From contig CM033402.1 in the NCBI GenBank assembly GCA_019426215.1, forward strand, positions 8,247,246 to 8,311,245: a DNA stretch of 64,000 nt, read 5' to 3'. Of this stretch, positions 63,386-64,000 are shown piece by piece. The notes under the pieces are model-generated. The model ran no database searches. It saw only the letters and a program-made list of their open reading frames with translations, and was not told the DNA's origin. Position 1 is the first letter of the stretch. Each line of letters begins with the position of its first letter. This DNA comes from Buddleja alternifolia (Eukaryota > Streptophyta > Magnoliopsida > Lamiales > Scrophulariaceae). The position numbers were made by a program, and so were the translations under genes.

Positions 63386-63506
63386 AGTTAACCTAATGAA
63401 CTAACCTGTGGATATATGGAGAAGCAACTTTAGTTTTGAACATTTTTTCGCGAAGTTCGAAATATGCATAGCTCCGAAAGTATTGATATCCAAAGCAACG
63501 TCATAC
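46765..63506 (-). CDS. FAR: Alcohol-forming fatty acyl-CoA reductase, 5' part outside the window
   Basis: Seven minus-strand exons: 63406-63506, 60539-60734, 50467-50628, 50275-50356, 47898-48171, 47035-47152 (or 47162) and 46765-46918, stop TAA 46765-46767. They join in one frame for 361 codons. Visible features: [17 protein letters not shown] and LLHIST (Rossmann part), MGETLEG, the active-site YSYTK (Y-x3-K) in [43 protein letters not shown], then the C-terminal FAR domain ([15 protein letters not shown], and W-x2-Y-x13-YVLE end). FARs reduce fatty acyl-CoA to primary alcohols with NADPH for wax, suberin or sporopollenin precursors. The N-terminal GxxGxxG exon lies to the right of the window. 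Oddities: a 9.9-kb intron holding a pararetrovirus, and a doubtful acceptor before 47152. Which FAR paralogue, and whether it is still functional, is open. Confidence 0.88.
47132..47353. repeat. 111-bp tandem duplication covering a FAR splice acceptor
   Basis: Copy 1 (from 47132) and copy 2 (from 47243) both begin GTTGCAAAGTATAATGTT and end with TTAAAAAAGTGTACAT. On the minus strand each copy contains a T-run, TTAG acceptor and the codons ATG TTG AAA of the next FAR exon, so the 5' end of the exon is present twice. Copy 2 lacks the rest of the exon. Confidence 0.8.
47373..47822. mobile_element. TIR-family copy in a FAR intron
   Basis: The left end GGGGAAATCACAATTTTCGTCC resembles the reverse complement of the right end, GGAAAAATTAATTTTTCGTC. 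The near-identical 9-bp flanks TATACCAAA (47364-47372) and TGTACCAAA (just after 47822) suggest a Mutator-like duplication. Same family as 18433-18951 and 49790-50243. Non-coding. Confidence 0.6.
48239..49782 (-). mobile_element. Retroelement-like insertion with 81-bp perfect terminal inverted repeats and a gag-like frame
   Basis: The ends are 5'-TG and CA-3', with perfect 5-bp repeats GTATG at 48234-48238 and 49783-49787, the signature of LTR-retrotransposon integration. Yet the first 81 bp (48239-48319) and the last 81 bp (49702-49782) are exact inverted repeats. On the minus strand an open frame without ATG runs from inside the right repeat to 48890 (ATG-initiated part 49549-48890, 219 aa); its ALAQES start and proline/asparagine-rich, low-complexity body look like a plant gypsy gag. 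Downstream, a TATA-like stretch (about 48760-48745) and R/U5-like sequence lead into the left repeat, like a 3' LTR. Reverse transcriptase and integrase are absent. Confidence 0.75.
49790..50243. mobile_element. TIR-family copy next to the 81-bp-TIR element
   Basis: The left end GAAGAAAAATTTGAATTTTTCG and the right end TGGGACGAAAAATATAATGTCC are inverted-repeat-like, and the interior carries family words (TTTCAAAATTTAATGG, TTCATGCGTGAATGACAC). It lies in the same FAR intron as the 48239-49782 element, immediately to its right. Confidence 0.5.
50878..51184. mobile_element. Short TIR-family copy
   Basis: Left end GGGACTATTGCAATGTTAGTCC, right end GGGATCAATTTTACAATTTTCC: an imperfect TIR like those of 31650-32085 and 35023-35503. 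Non-coding, in the large FAR intron. Confidence 0.5.
51576..51725. repeat. About 30-bp tandem repeat, 5 copies
   Basis: Units begin GGCAATTT(C/T)AGTCCTTTAA at about 51576, 51606, 51637, 51668 and 51697. The array stops about 20 bp before the pararetroviral primer site, so it lies right beside the integration edge. Confidence 0.85.
51744..51755 (+). other. Pararetroviral tRNA-Met primer-binding site
   Basis: TGGTATCAGAGC is the consensus complement of the 3' end of plant initiator tRNA-Met and is used by caulimovirids as the minus-strand primer site. The first viral ATG follows at 51812. Confidence 0.85.
51812..52258 (+). pseudogene. Viral N-terminal region of first ORF, coiled-coil like, broken
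   Basis: An ATG at 51812 is followed in frame by TAA after four codons (51824-51826). The same frame is then open to TAA 52256-52258. The open part is rich in heptad-like L/I spacing (about 51920-52110) and ends with a lysine-rich segment, fitting a coiled-coil N-terminal region ahead of the coat protein. No family assignment is possible from this part alone; identity rests on position. Confidence 0.55.
52262..53514 (+). pseudogene. Coat-protein region with CCHC zinc knuckle, broken
   Basis: One frame is open from before 52329 to TAA 52767-52769, continues to TGA 52947-52949, then to TAG 53352-53354. A basic region (K/R-rich, 53240-53345) precedes a zinc knuckle in another frame at 53470-53511: C-W-T-C then H and C in the C-x2-C-x4-H-x4-C pattern. 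This is the nucleic-acid-binding hallmark of caulimovirid coat proteins. An acidic segment (53620-53670) follows. At least two nonsense codons and one frame change make it non-functional. Confidence 0.75.
53925..55446 (+). pseudogene. 30K-superfamily movement protein, split by a MITE
   Basis: The frame 53925-54371 contains the 30K-like signatures IEVVIKATF, the D-x-R pair after it, and a YALSNAHHS segment. A second block at 55186-55446 (VIFDITKKY...GVITLGLSF) is the likely C-terminal part in a different frame. Between them lies the Harbinger MITE 54583-55122. Caulimovirid movement proteins form tubules at plasmodesmata. Frame change, stop at 54369-54371 and the insertion leave it inactive. 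Confidence 0.75.
54583..55122. mobile_element. Harbinger-type MITE, family A copy 2, inside the viral sequence
   Basis: The ends GGCCTTGTTTGTTTATGTTT and (reverse complement) GACTTTGTTTGTTTATGTTT form the TIR; TTA flanks at 54580-54582 and 55123-55125. It is the inverted counterpart of 33136-33640. The frame 54591-54914 lies inside the MITE and is spurious. Confidence 0.85.
55488..55799 (+). CDS. Small viral ORF between movement protein and polymerase, intact (103 aa)
   Basis: An uninterrupted 103-codon frame begins at ATG 55488 and ends TAA 55797-55799; the next viral ATG (55800) abuts the stop directly (TAAATG). The protein is rich in tyrosine, histidine and asparagine in its first half and has no recognised domain. 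Its position, between the movement-protein and polymerase regions, is that of the small second ORF of cavemo- and solendoviruses. The tight stop/start junction fits the polycistronic translation known in this virus family. Whether it is expressed is unknown. It stands out as the only intact frame in an otherwise broken provirus. Confidence 0.5.
   Translation: MAEYNHYILHHNLGCKIFYVHPTLYHAIDPYYCRVFRQTDWLKKNRTNQYYVLKSIEFYKQEISSLEFQNKSRIYQKWANHHVNYCLPDEMKLLREATSKLAA
55800..56111 (+). pseudogene. Viral aspartic protease region, active site altered
   Basis: Open from ATG 55800 to TAA 56109-56111. The protease start [12 protein letters not shown] (GAT at 55881) occupies the place where the family has Asp-Thr-Gly-Ala/Ser; here threonine is phenylalanine, so the catalytic loop is changed. 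The C-terminal [11 protein letters not shown] segment precedes the junction to reverse transcriptase, where an asparagine-rich motif is expected. The protease would cleave the viral polyprotein; this copy is unlikely to. Confidence 0.7.
56161..57100 (+). pseudogene. Viral reverse transcriptase, frameshifted
   Basis: The frame 56161-56484 covers the linker and start of RT, the frame up to 56944 carries the palm segment with [10 protein letters not shown], and a third frame carries [11 protein letters not shown] (YIDD at 56970-56981), the catalytic motif. So at least two frame changes occur within about 600 bp. The YIDD box and following IAS are typical of caulimovirids. Stops continue between 57050 and 57200. 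Confidence 0.85.
57357..57790 (+). pseudogene. Viral RNase H region, truncated
   Basis: The frame 57357-57590 contains [15 protein letters not shown] (catalytic aspartate codon at 57429-57431) and a [19 protein letters not shown] segment, the first two blocks of caulimovirid RNase H. TGA 57588-57590 interrupts, with recognisable continuation (LANFLTRDG) to about 57790. Confidence 0.8.
57791..58946 (+). pseudogene. Last viral region, transactivator/inclusion-body position, broken
   Basis: Three overlapping frames (58151-58492, 58366-58752, 58722-58946) together cover the place of the translational transactivator (inclusion-body protein) gene. The core includes an aromatic, basic segment ([18 protein letters not shown]) and a lysine-rich C-terminus. 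I cannot recognise family motifs with certainty, so the name rests on genome order. Frame changes separate the three parts. Confidence 0.45.
59231..59517 (+). promoter_or_regulatory. Pararetroviral promoter with as-1-like elements and TATA box
   Basis: A TTGACGCATGCAATGATGTCAG cluster (from 59231) and a palindromic TGACGTCA (59455-59462) resemble the TGACG (as-1) activator of caulimovirid promoters. TATAAAAG follows at 59510-59517, 48 bp after the palindrome. Transcription would start near 59540, in sense with the virus and antisense to the host FAR gene. Activity of this decayed copy is not known. Confidence 0.65.
59745..59750 (+). terminator. Viral poly(A) signal AATAAA
   Basis: AATAAA lies about 230 bp downstream of the TATA box, fitting the short terminal redundancy (R) between the cap site and poly(A) site in this virus family. 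A TA-rich tract precedes it. Confidence 0.6.
60055..60262. repeat. TIR-family fragment with 61-bp tandem duplication
   Basis: Words such as GGACCAATTTTGCC and GGACTAATTTTACAATTTTT link it to the GGG(n)AAATTGCA family. An exact 61-bp unit (starting ACAGGACTATAATTGCTAGC) occurs twice, at 60114 and 60175, with a partial third start at 60236. It lies between the pararetrovirus and the FAR exon 60539-60734. Confidence 0.7.
61925..62695. repeat. 22-bp minisatellite array with higher-order units
   Basis: The monomer GTGTATAATGGTTTGTATTGTA repeats two to three times, followed by a spacer AATAATGAATCTAATCTATAAT...TATAGTTGTGTATAAAATTCAC, and this composite block recurs at about 61930, 62040, 62415 and 62610. 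A related inverted motif (ATTATATTACATTATACA) is found at 61490-61660. Confidence 0.75.
62905..63090. repeat. 62-bp tandem repeat, 3 copies
   Basis: Units containing CGATTTGATG start at 62910, 62973 and 63035 and share GAATTGAATGGG(T/A)AAAA and ATCAATTTT(A/G)(C/T)TG. It forms the subterminal part of the 2.4-kb TIR element. Confidence 0.75.
63340..63382. repeat. TA microsatellite
   Basis: About 20 uninterrupted TA units directly beside the right end of the TIR element and 24 bp before the FAR exon 63406-63506. Confidence 0.9.
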
Positions 63507-63597
63507 CTGGTTAGTTACAAAATATATTTTTTCTTTAAAATAAAATCGGTTATATAATACATGTCATGAATATTAAGTAAATTAAAGACAAATACGG

Positions 63598-64000
63598 CAA
63601 AGTTCATTTTAGTTCCACAGGATATCGTGATTCTAGTTTTAGTCCCGTGCTTTACGCGATTTTAAAAATAGTCCTAATAATTCAAAAAAGTTGTAATGTA
63701 TGTCTTTCTACAAACAACGTTAGTCCCATACTTTATTTTTAAAGGAATGTATTTTAAAAATTGCATTTGCCCCTAAACTATACAAGATGTATTATCCCCA
63801 CCCCCCCCAAAAAAAATATATTAATGTCACTTACCCCCTGAAAAATTAAGTGAAATAAAAATATGTTTATGGGGGTAAGTGAAAAAAAATATGTTTAGGG
63901 GATGTTTGGTACAAAGTATATAATTTCAGTGGGCAAAATACAATTTTCAGTTGCCCATTCATTCAAAATTATACAGAAAATATTGCATCGGACTAACTCC
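63598..64000. mobile_element. TIR-family-like sequence, cut by the window edge
   Basis: Words such as GCAAAGTTCATTTTAGTTCC and CGTGATTCTAGTTTTAGTCCC resemble the dispersed GGG(n)AAATTGCA/AGTCCC family. The right end is not in the window. It lies in FAR intronic or upstream sequence; no FAR exon was recognised beyond 63506. Confidence 0.35.

Overview
The window is nuclear DNA from a flowering plant, most likely a eudicot. It is AT-rich. The genes have many GT-AG introns, the gene families are plant-type (WIP zinc finger, plant PARP3, SKD1/VPS4, alcohol-forming fatty acyl-CoA reductase), and the intergenic and intronic DNA is packed with plant transposons. The species cannot be named from the sequence alone.

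Four host genes can be read exon by exon. (1) A WIP-type C2H2 zinc-finger transcription factor on the + strand, two exons, 11472-14106, 291 aa. (2) A plant PARP3-like protein on the + strand, about 17 exons, 17933-22961, about 787 aa, with two of the three catalytic residues replaced. (3) The ESCRT-associated AAA ATPase SKD1/VPS4 on the + strand, 8 exons, 25540-40776, 431 aa, with an 8.8-kb second intron. (4) A fatty acyl-CoA reductase (FAR) on the - strand, whose last seven recognisable exons run from 63506 down to 46765; its 5' exons lie beyond the right edge. The four genes do not form a pathway.

The rest is layered mobile DNA. At the left edge is the 3' end of a Ty1-copia element whose LTR is split by a Mutator-like element exactly at the LTR TATA box (1626-3053, perfect 10-bp target duplication). 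SKD1 intron 2 appears to hold a 7.1-kb non-coding hAT-type insertion (29580-36681), itself host to hAT and Harbinger miniature elements. The FAR introns contain a 1.5-kb element with 81-bp perfect terminal inverted repeats and a gag-like frame (48239-49782), a 2.4-kb TIR element with internal minisatellites (60916-63339), and a nearly full-length but broken endogenous pararetrovirus (about 51744-59770).

The pararetrovirus is the most striking object. It begins at the initiator-tRNA-Met primer site and shows, in order, a coat-protein region with a zinc knuckle, a 30K-type movement protein, a small intact ORF, protease/RT/RNase H, a last region in the transactivator position, then a promoter and poly(A) signal. 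That order matches the Cavemovirus/Solendovirus branch of Caulimoviridae. It is full of stops and frame changes, its protease active site is altered, and a Harbinger MITE splits the movement-protein region. It lies in antisense orientation inside a FAR intron.

Dispersed small repeats include a tRNA-derived SINE with an 11-bp target duplication, several copies of a TIR family with GGG(n)AAATTGCA-like ends, and numerous tandem duplications. No rRNA, tRNA gene or CRISPR array was seen.
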